A stretch of DNA of 64,000 bases from Rhizophagus irregularis (GCF_026210795.1 NC_089456.1:3376832-3440831); one strand, 5' to 3'; counted from the first letter of the stretch, positions 45,016 to 56,443 are shown. Numbers and translations are program-made. The notes: a model not told the origin generated them from the sequence alone.

Positions 45016-47850
45016 ACACTTTTTTTTGCAAATGCATGACATGCAATACATAATACATTTTACTATCACATCAAAGTCTCTTAATAGTTCACCAAATAAT
45101 GGCTAAAATAAATCTTTACGGATTTGTTCAGGTGCTTTGCTTTTATAAGATACTAATTTCTATAATTGATATTAAGTAAATATTCTGTAACAAACAAATA
45201 AAAAGATATTAATAATATATCTGATATTACTTTGTCAAAATTAAAGCCAGAAAGCTCCTTTCTATCATTAGCGAACTTTTCCTTTCTTGCTTCATTTCGT
45301 TGTTGAATGGTATTATGATTTATAGAAACCTTTTGAGATCTTTCCTTAACAAAGTTCAGTATATTGCACATATCAGGATATGAGAAATCCTTATTGGTAG
45401 CTGCTGTGTAAACTTTAGCCATCATAACATCCAATTCATCATTCTGGCCAAGAACAGCTAATGCATGACGAGTATTATAAGAAGCCCAATAGTCAATTCG
45501 TTTATCCAAGTACTTGAGAATTTTTCTATTAAATATTTCGTTATGTGAAGTACGAAGTGTGGTAACAAGTCCTTGGCCAAATGGTACACAAAAAATTGTG
45601 ATAATAACATTTCGAAAGTTTTCAATATTGGTTTGAGTATAATTTTTTAGGGTTGGACTTTGTAACTGCAATTCCAGATTATCCTTTATCCAACAAACAT
45701 CACTCCAACACATACTGTGATCATTAAGTAAATGCTGAATTAAACCTTCTACTTGTATATATCATGTTTCCACTTCAGTTGGAGTATCATCCTGATTAAG
45801 TTTATTTTTAAGCCCTGCACTAAATATACAAGAGTTGAAATAACGCATAATATGTTGTTCAAAAGAATGCCAGCGGGAATGTTGCTTTTTTACTATTAGA
45901 ATGTATGAAATAGACTTCAGTTAACGTAATTTTGGTGATATTTGTTCAAAATATTTTATAAAAATTGTCTATTTGCACAAATTTTTTTGAATATTTTTAC
46001 TAATATGCTTTAAATTAGCAAATATGTGGCTTACTGTAGGAATGCACGCTAAAGTTCTATTTGTTTCTAAGTCACCATTTACACATATATGTAAGGTAAA
46101 GTCAGTTTTCTCTAATATGGGCATTATATCGTTGAGTAATACAAGTAGTATCGCATATTCCATTTATCTTGACGTTCCATCAAAATTTCCCTTATAAACT
46201 ATTTTTGAAAAATCATTCTTAGATTTATGTATTGTACGAGGATTTTCTATCGTATGGAATCTAATTACAGGTTGGTAATTGTACCCTGGAATTGCAAATA
46301 AATTTTCTTTTATTAAATATTTAAATCTAACATCAAAATAACTTTATATACCAGGAAGATCTCCCAAATATAGGAACTCTCCGCTAGCTTAGTGTGCATT
46401 ACGTAAATGTGACCATGAAAAATCAAAACCTATGGGTAAAACCTTTTCTTGACTTGGTAAATGAGCTGATTCCAAATGATCTAATAACTCATATAATATT
46501 GCTTCACAACTAGATTTTGCACTATCAATGATGGATTTGTACATACAAGCTTGACAGTTAAAATAAGATTTTTTGCAACATTGGTTGGTCACTCCAATTG
46601 TTGCCAATGCTGTTTGAAAAGAATTTCTATATACTCCCCCAGCAAGCGTGGCCCCTGCAACTACTTGTGAATACTTCATTCCTGAATCCTCATTTGAATA
46701 TTGTGTTGATGTTTTGCAAAGAAGACATGTAATAACACAATATATATTAAATCCTGATACTCTGGTATAAAATGTTCGATTTGATGCAATAAGGTCAAGG
46801 CAATTAGGGCAGGGTAGTAAAAGCAGAATAGAAAGGTATTGCGAAGTGCTCATAAAAATAACAGATCCTAATTGTCTTTCTTCCATTTCCTTTTCCACTG
46901 ATTTTTGAATTTCCGTGTCATTAAGTGTAGTGATGTTAGTTTTGATGATATTTTTAGCATCATTATTAATTGAAGTAATCTTGTTTTTTAATTTTTTGAT
47001 TGTCTTATTCTGTGAATAAATTTTTTACTTATATTCTAAATTTTTTAACATCAAAACTTGTGTATCTTTAGGAGATCATGGCATAGCACTTTTCCATTAG
47101 ATTCAATTTGTATTTCAAAACGAATATTTTGGCTATTGTTACCTTTCTCTTCACATAAAAATGTGTTGATTTCCTTTTGTCCTCGTTTTAAACTATAACG
47201 AAGTGTTTCTTCTTTTTTTTGCATTGCATAGCAAATTTTCTGATAAAATAACTGAAGGTTCTTATTGAAAAATGGTTGGATATTGTAAAAGAAACTTGTC
47301 GTGAACGAGTTTTTGAAGTTTATTTATTATTTGGAAATCATAAAGACCAAGCAGTGACCGAATTGTATTGTTTAATTCAAGGCCATATTCTTTTAATATA
47401 CAGTGAAATGCAAGCCATTTAACACCTTGAGCTTTTTTATTTATATAGGATGTATTCAAGCCAAACTCCTCCCATAAGAACAATAATTGATTATTTTTCT
47501 CTAAAATTGATAATTAAACCGTTTTTTGCCAGCAGTAGTGAAAACAATATATTCAGGTAATAATGGGATTAATGCCCGTTCCTCTTCTTGATTGTGAGAA
47601 AGAATATAACCAGAATTATGATTATATTCTTTATTATAGATATTATTTGTATTGAAATCAAAAGCTTTTACTTCATTATGTAAATCCAGAACACGAAGAC
47701 CAGCAGAATAGCCAATAACTGACCAGCAACCATTTGATCATTGTATAGCATGTCAATTATTAGAGTTTTGAGCAACAAGTATTGTATACCAGGTATAAAA
47801 AATGTTAGAAGGCATTATATCTATCATAATTACAACAAAATATACCATTT
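45016..47850 (-). pseudogene. Mutator-like transposase, reading toward RecQ
   Basis: N-terminal part 47262-47800 (GCWSVIGYSAGLRVLDLHNE; FLWEEFGLNTSYINKKAQGV). Then a zinc-rich region at 46389-46898 with CPNC and CLLC pairs, YSQVVAGATLAGGVYRNSF, and the catalytic strand PIGFDFSWSHLRNA. Next comes ICVNGDLETNRTLA (second acidic strand) and SHIFANLKHISKNI, then NDHSMCWSDVCW and a helical tail (KVYTAATNKDFSYPDMCNIL) to about 45230. After a 72-bp intron the frame continues with KLVSYKSKAPEQIRKDLF. The pattern (VSFDGSW-like, GDGD-like, H...K, HC) resembles the Pfam Mutator transposase group. Stops at 45763-45765, 46164-46166 and 45110 break it. Confidence 0.6.
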
Positions 47851-48214
47851 ATTATTAATAGATTAGTATATTAGAAATATCTATTTATAAAGTAAATGTA
47901 ATTCATGTATATATTAGCAAAAATAAAGTGTTTTTAAACAGTTTAAATAAAGCTTCATCTTATTATTAAATTATTTTCCTTCATGCGAAAAAACTGGGCT
48001 CATGCGAGCATTACAACATTACATTTTTGTTATTTTAAGCATAAAATAACTAAATTACATAAACTTTTCTTACTATACTTTAAAACTAGGAGTTCTTGAA
48101 AGGTGAACGCAAAAAAAAATTTTATATTAAGCTTTGTCTCTGAAGAGATAAGATTTAATCAAAAAAAGTGTGACTTTTTAGATGGCAATTTACTAATAAA
48201 AATAATTGATATAC
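47851..48214. other. Spacer, no gene seen
   Basis: AT-rich DNA between the transposase start and the palindrome array. It may contain the right end of the transposase-RecQ element. Confidence 0.4.
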
Positions 48215-49440
48215 ACCTTACCCTTAACATATAAATAAATAAATAAAAAACGTTTCACAACATTTTTTATTAAAATAGTTTAAAAATGTTGTAAAATGTT
48301 TTCTAACATATAAATTAATAAATAAAAAAACATTTTGCAACATTTTTTTATTAAAATAGTTAAAAAACGTTATGAAATATTTTAACATGTAATTTAATAG
48401 ATAAAAAAATGTTTCCCAATGTTTTTTTTATTAAAACTGTTAAAAAATGTTGCAAAATGTTTTTAACATATAAATTAATAAATAAAAAAACATTTCGCAA
48501 CATTTTTTTATTAAAATAGTTAAAAAATGTTGTGAAACATTTTTTAACATGTAATTTATTAATAGATAAAAAATGGTTCGCAACATTTTTTTATTAAAAT
48601 AGTTAAAAAATGTTGCAAAACATTTTTAACATGTAATTTAATAGATAAAAAACGTTTTGCATAAAAAAAATGTTGCGAAACATTTTTTTATTTATTAATT
48701 TATATGTTAAAAACGTTTCACAACATTTTTTAACAGTTTCAATAAAAAATGTTGTAAAACGTTTTTTATCTATTAAATTACATATTAAAAAACATTTCGC
48801 AACATTTTTTAACTATTTTAATAAAAAAACATTGTAAAACATTTTTTTATTTATTAATTTATACGTTAGAAGCATTTCGCAACATTTTTTAACAGTTTCA
48901 ATAAAAACGTTGCGAAACATTTTTTATCTATTAAATTACATATTAAAAAATGTTTTGCAACGTTTTTTAACTATTTTAATAAAAAAACGTTTGAAACTGT
49001 TAAAAAATGTTGCAAAACGTTTTTAACATATAAATTAATAAATAAAAAATGTTTCGCAACGTTTTTTTATTAAAATAGTTAAAAAATGTTGCAAAACATT
49101 TTTAACATATAATTTAATAGATAAAAAAATGTTTCACAACATTTTTTTATTGAAACTGTTAAAAAACGTTGCGAAATATTTTTAACATATAAATTAATAA
49201 ATAAAAAAACGTTGTAAAACGTTTTTTTAATATGTAATTTAGCAAATAAAAAATGACGTTATAATTATTTGAACAAAAATGTTGCAAAACCATTTTTTAT
49301 TAAGTAATTTAATAAAAAAAACTATTTTCGCAACATTTTTTAATTCTTTTAATAGAAAATGTTGTGAAAATATTTTTTATTAATAAATTCACAAAAAAAA
49401 GTTTTCGCACATTTTTTAAATAAAAAACTTTGCAAAAACA
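48215..49440. repeat. About 80-bp tandem array of small palindromes
   Basis: Units of roughly 78-82 bp combine TAACATATAAATTAATAAA, a run of A, and the inverted pair GTTGC(A/G)AAAC / GTTT(C/T)GCAAC separated by TTTTTTATTAAAATAGTTAA. Landmarks TAACAT(A/G)TAA fall at about 48226, 48304, 48383, 48465, 48546 and 48628. Unit orientation appears to flip near 48660 and again near 48990. Roughly fifteen units; no coding potential. Confidence 0.85.
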
Positions 49441-49582
49441 TTAAAAACTGAACTGCGAACTGATATTGGTAAATCGGTTCAGTTTTCGGTAATTACCAGT
49501 CAATTTCAGTAATTAATAATACTGTTACCGATCAATTTGGTTTGGTTTTGGTTTTGGCAAAAACCGTACTGAACTGAACTGA
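49441..49582. repeat. CAGTTCAGTT-type simple repeat edge
   Basis: AACTGAACTG, ATCGGTTCAG and GGTTTTGGTTTTGG runs with GAACTGAACTGATCAG near 49570. A transition from the palindrome array to the next gene. Confidence 0.5.
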
Positions 49583-50089
49583 TCAGAGCCCTAATCTGGA
49601 TATATAAAGATATTCTATTGCATTTTTATCGGCTTCTATTTCACTTATTTCTTGATTAGTATAACCATTAATATCAAGAAGATCTTGAATTAAACTTATA
49701 TTCCATTCCAAATATAAAAGTAAATGATAAATTTCCCCAAGTGATATTTCCCCAAATGTTACATCCATAAGATCTTGCATATTTTGATGTAATATTGTAA
49801 GGATGGGGTGACCACAGATATCGATTTTCTTCTGTATCAGTTTTAATTCCTCCACCAAATCAAACAACAGCCCAAATGAATCTTTAAGTGTTTTTCCTTT
49901 CTTGTATTAAATCAATGCTGTTTGATTTGTATTGTCATTAATAGATGGTCCCTCTGAGACCGCCATACCAAGTTTTTCCTGAATAGCTATTATATCTTTC
50001 TTCTTATATAAAAGTAATTCATATAAAAGCTCTTCATGTAGCTCATAAGCATTAACTTGATCAGAATTATTATTAGTATTACTTGTCAT
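49583..50089 (-). pseudogene. Hypothetical helical protein with one internal stop
   Basis: ATG at 50087-50089 opens MTSNTNNNSDQVNAYELHEE and a helix (ELLYELLLYKKKDIIAIQEK). A TAA at 49907-49909 would be Gln by a single C-to-T change. The same frame then continues to 49583 with DLVEELKLIQKKIDICGHPI and ends YLYISRLGL. With the stop ignored it is about 168 codons. No family recognised. Its neighbour to the right is transcribed in the opposite direction from a CRN-type promoter. Confidence 0.5.
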
Positions 50090-50139
50090 GATTGTGTTTA
50101 TCTCTAGCTAGTATATATTCAAATTTGTGTCTGAAATAC

Positions 50140-50737
50140 TGCTCATCAACCAGAGTGATGATCACCAGCTCGGAAGAATTTGCTGGGCCACTCCTGTGCG
50201 ACAGAAAAATAAGTGAATCATCAGTCAGATCTTGTGTAATATATTAATTTTGCATATACATTCGAAAGAAAACATATTAACCTTTATTCTCTATTTTTTT
50301 ACCATACAAACATGAGAAAAATGTGAAAGAAAGTCTAGACGCAACACAAGACTAACTCTAAAAGTAAATATTAACGGCAAAAGCATATGTTATGAAGGGT
50401 TGAGAATTTTGTAATTTCAAGATCTACAAGAACTAACTACCTTTGTATCTCTCCAGTAGATCTACATGTGAAAAGGTAAGAGGATCTATTTATATGTGTT
50501 TTCATAGAGTTCTTGGCATCATACGATAATACTAATTATGACTCATACCTCCTTAACTTCAGCTTGGCACTATTTTCCCAGCCAGATATAAAGTATGTAG
50601 AAGTACATAGAAGTTCAGCTAACATTTTGCAAAAAATTTACCTGTAAGTGTTTCACTAAGGTATGTATATACCAGAAGTTGTGTATGTATGAGAGCGAGC
50701 TTTTTCTCACTATGGGTCTTGTATTTAGGAAAGCAAG
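50140..50737 (+). promoter_or_regulatory. CRN-type upstream block, copy 2
   Basis: Shares about 530 bp with 28670-29205. Features: ATCAACCAGAG start, ATGTGAAAAGGTAAGAGGAT, GGCATCATACGATAA, the TATA box CAGATATAAAGTATG (TATA at 50587) and GGGTCTTGTATTTAGGAA immediately before the ATG at 50738. Conservation of non-coding sequence upstream of two different CRN-related genes suggests a family promoter or a duplicated 5' end. Confidence 0.7.
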
Positions 50738-51190
50738 ATGTCTGATAAGACCAGGGAATCTGATAAGACCAAGACTCCTGATAAGCTTGACAAGTTTCTC
50801 GCTGGTAGAGATATTACTCTCAACTGTCTCATTTCTAATGAGAAAGTGAATGATATTTTTGAAGTAATGATATCTAACACTAACAACAATAGAGTCTCTT
50901 CTCTCGCGGAGGTAATCAGAATCTGTCATCTAGATCGATTTCAAGATATAGATTCGACCAATGTGGCTTTATATAGGGTCACATTTATAGCTGATAGTGT
51001 CATAATCAACAGCTTAAGAAACATCAGTGAATTTGAAGTAAAAGGTGCAATAAGAATGGAATTGCAAGACACAATTTTTACTCATTTTCCTATACAACCC
51101 CAACGTATCTTTGGTGGTGAAAAGAGAATCAATGTTATCATGTACCCTCCCGCTGAAAGGATGCTGAAAGTACTAAACAAAAATAATTAG
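50738..51190 (+). CDS. Free-standing Crinkler N-terminal header protein, 150 aa
   Basis: MSDKTRESDKTK, then DITLNCLISNEKVNDIFEV, a segment ending SLAEVIRICHLDRFQDID and then STNVALYRVTFI. This follows the CRN header pattern ITL.CL....N.F.V......L...I.......F..I....L.LWKV. The header is a ubiquitin-like fold that directs CRN proteins for secretion or translocation. The frame ends after 150 codons with no nuclease or kinase domain. The 3' side has AATAAA at 51306-51311, so it looks like a complete short gene rather than a truncation. Promoter and frame are intact. It could act alone or as a decoy or regulator; that is inference. Confidence 0.65.
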   Translation: MSDKTRESDKTKTPDKLDKFLAGRDITLNCLISNEKVNDIFEVMISNTNNNRVSSLAEVIRICHLDRFQDIDSTNVALYRVTFIADSVIINSLRNISEFEVKGAIRMELQDTIFTHFPIQPQRIFGGEKRINVIMYPPAERMLKVLNKNN

Positions 51191-51305
51191 ACTTTTTTTA
51201 TTCGTATCATGTAGCGATAGGCCTTAGCCACAAAGTATATTCACAATTTTATGTATTGGCCAGCTTGGTCCCTTTAGGACCCTTCTGGCAACGTTTTATT
51301 TCATA

Positions 51306-51311
51306 AATAAA
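51306..51311 (+). terminator. Polyadenylation signal for the CRN header gene
   Basis: AATAAA 116 bp after the stop, followed by GTATTATTATTATTG; fits a short 3' UTR. Confidence 0.6.
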
Positions 51312-51403
51312 GTATTATTATTATTGTACTGTACATAAGAAATGGGTCACGTGTAATGGTGCAGTCCAGAACTATAAATCTAACATTTTTATCTGAACTA
51401 ATC

Positions 51404-51412
51404 TAGCCTATA
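51404..51412 (+). promoter_or_regulatory. TATA-like box for the second CRN gene
   Basis: CTATATAAA about 255 bp before the CRN header at 51660; no other candidate is closer with this quality. Confidence 0.4.
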
Positions 51413-51659
51413 TAAAAAACGTCAGGTGATAAGTGAAAAGAGTCTTTACAGTTAGAAAGGTGCAGTGATTAGGCGATTGTTGCACCTATGAAATTGCTAA
51501 TCACATGGCAAGTCTATGTAACAGTTAAATTTCTCACATATACTAGGCCCTGGTATTTTTTCGTAAATAAATTCTTTTTTACTTCTTGTTCTCACAATCT
51601 TACATAAGCCAGTTTGCACCAATAACATTTAGTAAAAAATACTATAAAAGCTGAAAACA

Positions 51660-53140
51660 TATCTATCACTTTATTTGCCTCATTAAAGGAAATACTCTGG
51701 TGAACGCTTTCTCTGTTAATGTTAGTGAATTAAAGAATGCTATTAAGGCGGAAAAGGCACTAGAGTTCGATGATTTTCTTGCAGACAAGCTTAGGCTATG
51801 GAAAGTGCCAGTTTCTGATGATTATGTCGATCCTTTAAGCAATCTTTCACTCAAGAATAAGGAAGAGCTGTTGGCAATAAGAAAGATTTTGAAATACTTC
51901 CCTGATTCACCTCCTGAGAAACATATTCATGTCTTAATCTCCCCGCTAGAGATCACTGCCACTTTGAGCCAAGAGCAGGAATTACTTGAGGAAGTCACCT
52001 CGTTGCAGGCATTACTCAATAAGTCCATACATAGTACGTATAAATTTTGGTTATATTTTTGCCAAAGCTCATAGCTGAAATTTTTAGGTTATAAAAAACG
52101 AGGTAATACCTCATCAAACTACTGCCTGAGAAAAGGATTCTACTAACTGAGCTGTTGCATTGTAGACTTTGACGTCATTGTTCACCCAAAATGGGAGCCA
52201 AATAAGTGGACTGCAAATATTGAATATATAACTCTCGTAAGCCAGAGAATATATACGTAAAATGTATCAATCACTTGCACCTGAAAATGATAGTGCTGAA
52301 CTCAATGTATTAAATGACAGCAGAAAATACTTTTCTTATAACGATCAAGACCTTCATGAGATGCTCCGCATATTTGTATCAAAGAATAATCTCAAGTTTA
52401 CTGTGTCCATAGAAACACCCTCAAAAGCTTTTTTGGATTAGTCATTCCCAAAAGTGTGTTAGCTTTATAGACTCGCTGAATTAAATGACCCATCATTGTC
52501 AGTATTTCTGCCTTTTACCTGCGAGTATAAAGATCTGAAAGACAATTCTTCCCAGAAAATACTTAGAAATATTATAATCGAACTGAAGGCTCATCTCAAG
52601 ACCATTCCAATCAATGGAAATGAAGCATTGAAATTGCAATATATCTGTTCTTACTTTGTTGTAAGTGCAAATCTACATGAAAGGAAGTTTGAGTTTTGAC
52701 CAAAAAAAAAATATCACAGGGCCCAATGGACATGGACCAATCAATTTTGCAATTGATTTACTCCAAACTGCAAGAACTGTTAGCATGACAGAAGTAAAGG
52801 ACGAAGATTTTTAAGGGTATTGCTCAAAATGCCATACAACTTGAGTCTGCTTTATCAAATCGTAAGTGTAAAGCAAGTGAAATAGAAGAAGAAGATGTTT
52901 TTACAAGAAAGACTTTTGGGATCATCACAGATGCAGAAAAGTGGTATCTTATGGAATGTTCACTAGATAATAAGAGGAAGCCATCATTTTAAAGATGAGA
53001 ATATGCAAGTTAAGGTGGAAAAGGTCCTCAGATATATTACATGGTTATTGGAGAAGGCGCAGAAGCCAGACTCGGCTCTTGACGTTGACAAAGAAAAGGT
53101 CAGAGGGCAACCTTACAAATTAGAATTCTGACTTCTGTGG
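51660..53140 (+). pseudogene. Crinkler nuclease effector pseudogene
   Basis: The header begins near ITLF, a one-base deletion follows, then CLIKGNTLVNAFSV, then FDDFLADKLRLWKVPVSDD and KILKYFPDSPPEKHIHVLIS. There is no usable ATG. After a damaged linker (KYFSYNDQDLHEMLRIFVSK) comes the C-terminal module: LSVFLPFTCEYKDL, LKAHLKTIPINGNEALKLQY, then GPNGHGPINFAIDLLQTA and MTEVKDEDF. These carry the Asp and the Glu-x-Lys of a PD-(D/E)XK nuclease fold. The tail (FGIITDAEKWYLMEC-like, WLLEKAQKPDS-like) is spread over several frames. Relatives are DNA-targeting effector proteins. Multiple shifts and stops show loss of function. Polyadenylation-like AATAAAA at about 53193. Confidence 0.75.
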
Positions 53141-53532
53141 GCAAAGTCCTGACTGAACGTTTGTATTTTGCATGTATTAGTAAAAATTTCTTAATAAAAT
53201 TTTGACTGGCTCTAATATATTTATTGCAAATATAGCAAATTTATTACATTTATTACTTTTACATTGAAATTTTATATAAATTTTATAGTTAAAAAACTAA
53301 AAAAAAATCTACCCATTAACAAATTACAATTCAAATTACATTAATATAGCTATCGATATTAAAAAAGTTATCAAGAAGTGAGTATCACCACTAAAGATAT
53401 TAAGATCAAAGGTAGAAGTTGAGCATTTTGTATATTAAATGTATATATAGATACTTAATACCAAAATTGGTATTTTTCCTTAGAAGGTGGCTTTATGGGT
53501 GGTTCAGAAGTATGAGGAGATGATTTCGTAGA

Positions 53533-53910
53533 TTATTCAGGAAGAGGTTGAGTTTCTTCGCTTGATTTGAAGATCAAGCACGGATTCCATCTGAACGCGT
53601 TCGTTAGTCCAGTTGCTCCTAATACTCCTGTACACATGATTCCTGCCGTTTTATATGGTAAAATTTTAAACCCACTTTTAAGTTCATTGACTTTCCCTTC
53701 TACTTTAATGACTTTAGATTCTAGTTCATTCTTCACCATCCCAATTTTAGATTCAAGTTCATTCTTCACCATCCCAATTTTAGTGTCCATATCATTCATT
53801 TTTTTCTCCAAGTTTCCAACCTTTTTTCCAATAACATCCAATTTTTTGTAAACTGTATTATTGTTGATGAAGTTACGAGCAAGACCACGTGTAATTTGAT
53901 AAGAAGTCAT
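53533..53910 (-). CDS. Small coiled-coil protein with a possible membrane segment, 125 aa
   Basis: Intact frame MTSYQITRGLARNFINNNTV, then a heptad-rich coiled coil in which the 12-residue unit IGMVKNELESK(I/V) is repeated twice in tandem, then KVEGKVNELKSGF. A glycine-rich hydrophobic stretch (TAGIMCTGVLGATGLTNAF) could span or insert in a membrane. The N-terminus is basic and amphipathic, compatible with a mitochondrial signal, though weakly. A TATA-like TATAAATATT lies about 55 bp upstream on the coding strand. Family not recognised. The neighbours are CRN relics, but nothing ties this gene to them. Confidence 0.6.
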   Translation of the reverse strand: MTSYQITRGLARNFINNNTVYKKLDVIGKKVGNLEKKMNDMDTKIGMVKNELESKIGMVKNELESKVIKVEGKVNELKSGFKILPYKTAGIMCTGVLGATGLTNAFRWNPCLIFKSSEETQPLPE

Positions 53911-54702
53911 TTTTTAAGTAAAGACAAGAAAATGAGATAAATTGGAATTTTAAAAGATTTTGAGAATATTTATACACTTTTCTGGTTACACTGATAAACT
54001 CTTGATAGACTCGTTTGATTGGTAGTTTATTGTGACGTAAAAATTAATAAAAAAGTAATTACTCATTAGATACTAGGAACGGGAACTATTATTAAGTCTG
54101 AAGTATCAGTTTTGATTTGTCCGTTTACTTAGAATGCATCAATATCGTAACTTCTGTAAATATGCAAACTTTGCATAAACCTACATATCTCTTTGCGTAG
54201 CTCTTTGAACTAATTAGATTGTTATCATTTTTTTGGTTATACGACTGACCGTATTCGACAAATGTGACCTGCCCCAAGAGTGGTAATTCTGTGCGATGTC
54301 ATATTTTTTGCAAAATGTGTTTAAATTTGCAATACAAATTTTTAAGATTAGGTGAATATATATAAACGAAGCTTTGATGCAATTAAGGTATGAACATTTT
54401 GTGTATTTGCAAAGAAGTGACTTCAGAGCTTGTAAAGTTTTTTCTCGTTCAGGTTTCTGACCTTATTAGCATCACGGAATGCAAATAACATATGTTCTCA
54501 ACAGGCTTTACTAATATGTGTTTCTAACACTGCATATCTTGTACAAGAATAATTGACGTCTGTTAGTTTTTCTGACATGACATTATCCTGACAACACATA
54601 TCCTGATAGAAATTTCCTGACATGTTGAGATGATTTACAAAAAGTAATTTATTATAATGTATCATATTTATAAATATAAATATAAATGACTGTTATTAAC
54701 AG
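53911..54702. other. Intergenic, no gene seen
   Basis: AT-rich with repeated short CCTGACA/CCTGATA motifs near 54575-54625. No coding signals. Confidence 0.45.
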
Positions 54703-54890
54703 CATCAGGAAGTTACAAAAAAAATGTACATTACATGTACATTTATGCAAATCATATACATTGTAATATTCATTCTTTTTAATGTACAAGTAATATTTAA
54801 CATTAATGAGCATCATCAATGCAATTTTTATCATGATGTGCAGCATTTAATAATAAATATTCAATGTACATTAAAGTTTTTATTTTTATT
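54703..54890. repeat. ATGTACAT-rich repeat, left copy
   Basis: Begins CATCAGGAAGTTACA and is dense in ATGTACAT and GATG(T/C)(A/G)CATC-type motifs. A related segment lies inverted at about 57140-57354, ending TGTGACTTCCTGATG. Confidence 0.55.
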
Positions 54891-55092
54891 TCATATATAA
54901 GTTATAGTACAAATTATAAAGACTAAAAAAGAAGCCAAAAAAATTCGGTCATGTGATAAAATGACCATATTTTGACTTAATTTTAGCTGACGGAATGTTA
55001 AACTTCGACTAAAATTAAACCATTGGCTAAAAGAAACTGGCTGATCAGACTAGTCTAATTATGGTTTGTGTGCCGAAAGATAATCTTTTTAC

Positions 55093-56304
55093 TGTAAAGT
55101 TTAAAAAAAATAAACTTTTTTTCTTTCTTTCTAAAAAAATTATTCTCTCTTTTTTTAGGTATTAAATCGGTAAAGTTTCAAAGTTTCATTTTTTGAAGCT
55201 TTATTTTTTTTTTTTGTCTTTTTTTAAAATAAAAAATTTTTTTTTCTTTTTTTTTAGGTATGTATCGACTTTGATGTTACGCTTTAAATCGGTAAAGTTT
55301 TGAAAGTTTCGTTTCGTTTCTTTCAGAACTTTATTTTTTTTTTAAACTAATTTTTTTTTCTTTTTTTAGGTATGTATCGGCTTTGACGTTGCGCTTTAAA
55401 TCGGTAAAGTTTTGAAAGTTTCGTTTCTTTCAAAACTTTATTTTTTTTTAAACTAATTTTTTTCTTTTTTTTTAGGTATGTATTGGCTTTGACTTTGCTC
55501 TTCGCTTTCGAAACTTATTTTTTGTAGATATCGCCTCGTCCCTGGGCTTTGAATTGGTAAGTTTCCTTTAAAATTTTTTTTAGTAAATTTTTTTTTTGAA
55601 AAAAAATTCGGCTTAATTTTATTTATTTTTTTTTTAGATATCGGCTTCTTCGAATCGGTAAGTTTGAAGCAAAACTTACATATATATTTTTTTCTTTTTT
55701 GATTTTTTTTTTGATTTTTTTTTTTTTGTAGATATCAGTTTTCGACTTTGAACTTGAATATGCCGATATGGTAAGTTTTGATTTGAAAATTCAAAACATT
55801 ATTTTTTAATTTATCTTTTTTTTAATTTTTCTTGTATTTTTTTTTTAATAGGTGTCGGCTCCTTTGGCTTTAGAACTTTGATCTGGTAAGTTTCGATTTG
55901 AATTTCGAGACTTATGTTTTTTTTAATTTGTTTTTTTTTTAATTTTTCTCGTATTTTTTTATAGGTGTCAGCTTCTTTGGCTTTAGAACTTCGATCTGGT
56001 AAGTTTCGATTTGAATTTCAAAACTTATGTTTTTTTTAATTTATTTTTTTTAATTTTTCTCATATTTTTTTATAGGTGTCAGCTCCTTCGGCTTTAAGAC
56101 TTCGATCTGGTAAGTTTCGATTTAAATTTCAAGACTTATGTTTTTTTTAATTTATTTTTTTTTAATTTTTCTCGTATTTTTTTCAGTTATAAGTGTTGAT
56201 TCCTTCGGCTTTAGGACTTTGATCTGGTAAGTTTCGATTTAAAAATTTGAAACTTATTTTTTTAATTTATTTTTTTTTTAATTTTTCTTGTATTTTTATA
56301 TAGG
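55093..56304 (+). repeat. Tandem array of micro-exon-like modules
   Basis: Twelve times a long T-rich tract ends in AG, followed by a short core and, in eleven cases, G|GTAA(G/A). Cores: 55159-55169, 55258-55291, 55370-55403, 55476 on (no donor), 55528-55556, 55638-55657, 55732-55770, 55852-55885, 55965-55998, 56076-56109, 56187-56226, and the last at 56304. Five of them are exactly 34 nt. Later modules repeat every 110-118 bp and share GTGTC(A/G)GCT(C/T)CTT(T/C)GGCTTTA. Each module has the anatomy of a miniature exon flanked by splice sites. No continuous reading frame across all cores could be established. Confidence 0.7.
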
Positions 56305-56317
56305 TATCGCCTCCATA

Positions 56318-56443
56318 ATGGGATCAGTAAAGCATTCAGATCGTGTGTCAGTAATGGTGACTTCAGTAAGAACGGAGAAGGCACAGGAGCACGTAACGAT
56401 AGATTATTTACAGGGAACAACCGAGACTGCAGGTCCTTTCTAA
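56318..56443 (+). CDS. Short ORF at the end of the micro-exon array, 41 aa
   Basis: ATG at 56318 lies 14 nt after the last array acceptor. It encodes MGSVKHSDRVSVMVTSVRTE and a 21-residue remainder to TAA at 56441. Composition is normal for a soluble peptide and less AT-biased than the surroundings. It may be the terminal exon of a transcript spliced through the array, with the array acting as a leader. No family recognised. Confidence 0.35.
   Translation: MGSVKHSDRVSVMVTSVRTEKAQEHVTIDYLQGTTETAGPF

Noticed and set aside
48215-49440. CRISPR-like repeat array
   Set aside because: Eukaryotic context, units are degenerate palindromes without unique spacers, and no cas genes are present.
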